Assembly: GCF_900176305.1 (NCBI RefSeq)
Contig: NZ_FWXH01000003.1
Location: 434,001 to 498,000 of the forward strand
Source: Clostridium acidisoli DSM 12555
Lineage (GTDB): Bacteria > Bacillota > Clostridia > Clostridiales > Clostridiaceae
Reading direction: 5' to 3'
DNA: 64,000 nucleotides
Positions 62,028 to 64,000 of the stretch are shown one piece after another; position 1 is the stretch's first letter, and the number at the start of each line of letters is the position of its first letter. Under the pieces are notes generated by a model. The model was given only the letters and a program-made list of their open reading frames with translations, had not been told where the DNA came from and did not search any database. A program made the translations under genes and the position numbers.

Positions 62028-64000
62028 TTGAAAATAAACGATTTAATTAGTTTAATGCTATTAGCATCAGTATTAGAGTTACTCTACATAGGATATTTTT
62101 CATGGAAAAAAGACAAAGTATATATTTCTATATATATACTCCCTGTAGCTATTTATGCACTTGGATATGCTTTTGAAATACTATGCACAAACATTGAGTG
62201 GGTAAAGTTTTGGGTTAAAGTAGAATATTTAGGTGCTTCTTTTCTAGGTGTGATATGGTTAATGTTTGTACTTAGTTTTACCGGTCATATAGAAAAGATT
62301 AAAAAAAGAATCCTAATAGCATTATATATTGTACCTTTAACTACATTAGTAATGAATTTTACAAATGATTTTCATCATCTGTTTTATAAAAAAATGTACA
62401 TGAATAATCAAGGAGTCTTTCCTATTTTAGAAGTAATACATGGTCCCTTTTATTGGGTGCATACTGTGTACACATATGTATTAATGGTTATAGGCCTAGT
62501 GATTTTTATAAAGGCTTATTTTAAAGCAGTAACAATTATAAGAAAACAGATATTATTTCTAATAATTGCTTGGATAATTCCATGGATTTCAGATGTTATT
62601 TATACGTTTAGATTATTTCAGTTTCATATGGACTTATGTCCACTTGCACTTTCTTTTTCAGCAATAATAAGTAGTTTTGCAATATTAAAACTTAAACTTT
62701 TAAAACTTACCCCAATAGCAATGGAGAAGGTATTTTCTAGTATTTCAGATGGGGTTATAATACTAGATCTTGATAATAACATAGTTAATCTTAACAACTC
62801 ATCAAAAAATATTATTTCAGAATTGAAGGATATAGAGCCAGGAGACAAAAAAATTCATGAGGTGCTTAAGGATTATAAAACAGTACTAAAAGCTTTAGAT
62901 AGTGATACTTACAATGAATGTTTAGTGAACATAAAAAATGGAGGCTCATTAAGGTATTATAAGATGAATATTAACAATGTATATGAAAAATCTCGTAAAG
63001 TAATTGGGAAAATACTAATGTTTCATGACATTACTGAAATCGAGCTGCAGAAGAAAAAGGTATCTGATAATTTGAATTTTATTGAAACACTTATAGATGC
63101 TATTCCTAACCCTATATGTTATATGGATGAACATATAGTATATAACCATTGCAATGTTGCCTTTGCAGAATTTTTAGGTAAAAATAAAGAAGAAATCATA
63201 GGAAAAACTGTTTATGAAATATATGAAAAGGAATTAGCAGAAATTAATGAAAATGAAAATAAGAAGTTAATAGAGAAAAAGGGAACTCAAGTTTATGAAT
63301 CAAAACTTAAATATCATGATAACACATATCATGATATGATTTTTAGCAAATCAGTTGTTGCAAACGAAGCTGGAGATGCTAATGGATTGTTTTGTATTGC
63401 AATAGATATTACAGAACAGAAAAAGGATAAGGAAAAAATAAATAAGTTATTAAAGTTAAAGGAATCAATGCTGAAAATAGGATATTCCATCAATGGAGCA
63501 GCTAATATTAATAATTTACTTCAACTAATATTAGATGAGGTTATTAGTTGTATTGATGAAAGAAGTTGTGGTTCTATATTACTTTTAGATGATGATAAAA
63601 ATTTAAAAATAGCTGTAGCTAAAGGTTATGCCTCAGAGGAGGTTAAGAAATTTGAAGTTATGCTTGATGACCACCTTACGTGGTTTAATAACGGTAAAAA
63701 TATTAATGAAACAGTAGTTTGTAATGATATTGACAAAAACCCAAATATAAAGATATTAGATACAAAAGGAAGGGAAAAAATAAAATCTGCTATTAGTTCA
63801 CCTATTATTGTTGATGATCAATTATATGGTTTTTTAAACATTGATAGTAGCTATAACAATATTTTTAATGCTGGGGATATAGAACTAATGGAATACATGA
63901 GAAATCAGGTATCCATTGCAATTTCTAAGCATAAACTTTATGAACAAACTGTATATTTATCTAGATATGATAAATTGACCAATGTATATAATAGAAGTTA
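62028..64000 (+). CDS. 7TM-PAS-GAF-GGDEF diguanylate cyclase (partial, continues)
   Basis: A frame of at least 657 residues open to the window end. The N-terminus has seven membrane helices (LISLMLLASVLELLYIGYFS, ALGYAFEILCTNIEW, MFVLSFTGHIEKIKKR ...) of the HisKA_7TM/histidine-kinase N-terminal type, two PAS domains (VFSSISDGVIILDLDNNIV, and IDAIPNPICYMDEHIVYNHC), a GAF domain (from about 470) and the first residues of GGDEF (YLSRYDKLTNVYNRS). The start is TTG 62028 after GAGGTGA. The truncated end hides the GGDEF motif, so activity cannot be judged. It follows the other cyclic-di-GMP gene and may be cotranscribed. Confidence 0.85.
   Translation, partial: MKINDLISLMLLASVLELLYIGYFSWKKDKVYISIYILPVAIYALGYAFEILCTNIEWVKFWVKVEYLGASFLGVIWLMFVLSFTGHIEKIKKRILIALYIVPLTTLVMNFTNDFHHLFYKKMYMNNQGVFPILEVIHGPFYWVHTVYTYVLMVIGLVIFIKAYFKAVTIIRKQILFLIIAWIIPWISDVIYTFRLFQFHMDLCPLALSFSAIISSFAILKLKLLKLTPIAMEKVFSSISDGVIILDLDNNIVNLNNSSKNIISELKDIEPGDKKIHEVLKDYKTVLKALDSDTYNECLVNIKNGGSLRYYKMNINNVYEKSRKVIGKILMFHDITEIELQKKKVSDNLNFIETLIDAIPNPICYMDEHIVYNHCNVAFAEFLGKNKEEIIGKTVYEIYEKELAEINENENKKLIEKKGTQVYESKLKYHDNTYHDMIFSKSVVANEAGDANGLFCIAIDITEQKKDKEKINKLLKLKESMLKIGYSINGAANINNLLQLILDEVISCIDERSCGSILLLDDDKNLKIAVAKGYASEEVKKFEVMLDDHLTWFNNGKNINETVVCNDIDKNPNIKILDTKGREKIKSAISSPIIVDDQLYGFLNIDSSYNNIFNAGDIELMEYMRNQVSIAISKHKLYEQTVYLSRYDKLTNVYNRS

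Overview
The window is AT-rich, densely coded and clostridial in character. It carries a lysine riboswitch on dapA, a Spo0E-like phosphatase, DUF1540 and DUF1189 proteins, YesM/YesN regulation of sugar uptake, several cyclic-di-GMP enzymes and strong AGGAGG-type ribosome sites. A saccharolytic, spore-forming, plant-polysaccharide-using Clostridium fits best; the species cannot be fixed from the sequence alone. No rRNA, tRNA or CRISPR array was seen.

Layout. 1-3.7 kb: end of a sensor kinase, riboswitch-controlled dapA, a Nudix hydrolase, an AAA ATPase and a 3-methyladenine glycosylase. 3.8-4.4 kb: a gene-free palindromic array of small hairpins. 4.4-11 kb: an S66 (MccF-like) peptidase, an unlisted 59-residue repeat peptide, a cupin regulator + EutH-like permease + aminopeptidase P operon, and a flavoprotein/LysR pair. 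11.1-13.4 kb: a MutS2-like ATPase without a Smr domain, behind a structured leader with two tiny ORFs and two intrinsic terminators. 13.5-15 kb: small sporulation-type and membrane proteins.

15-25 kb is a pectin-catabolism regulon. A five-gene minus-strand operon (GH105, NodB-type deacetylase, GPH symporter, LUD protein, GH28) faces a LacI regulator and a kduI-kduD-pectinesterase group. The two arms share the palindromic operator GTTAACGTTAAC. None of the glycan enzymes shows a signal peptide, so imported oligogalacturonides are probably processed in the cytosol.

25-30.7 kb holds a GT39 membrane glycosyltransferase, a CmpB/HD pair, a TetR-ABM-nitroreductase group and YwbE. 30.9-36.5 kb is a polymorphic-toxin locus: one intact toxin-immunity pair followed by three decayed toxin tails, two of them TNT (NADase)-like, each still followed by an intact immunity-type gene. 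36.5-38.4 kb is a scar with a recombinase stub, a duplicated acetyltransferase cassette, a hairpin repeat and a beheaded FtsX/BceB permease.

38.7-47.9 kb is a xylo-oligosaccharide system: YesL, YesM/YesN two-component regulators, a three-part ABC importer and a GH52 beta-xylosidase. A pair of 17-bp direct repeats lies in the divergent promoter region. 48-57.8 kb is a mixed accessory stretch: methyltransferases, GNAT, OYE reductase, an XRE pair, a frameshifted rifampin phosphotransferase, an XRE fragment, the second acetyltransferase cassette and an SDR. 57.9-64 kb holds an AraC regulator and two large cyclic-di-GMP enzymes, the last cut by the window end.
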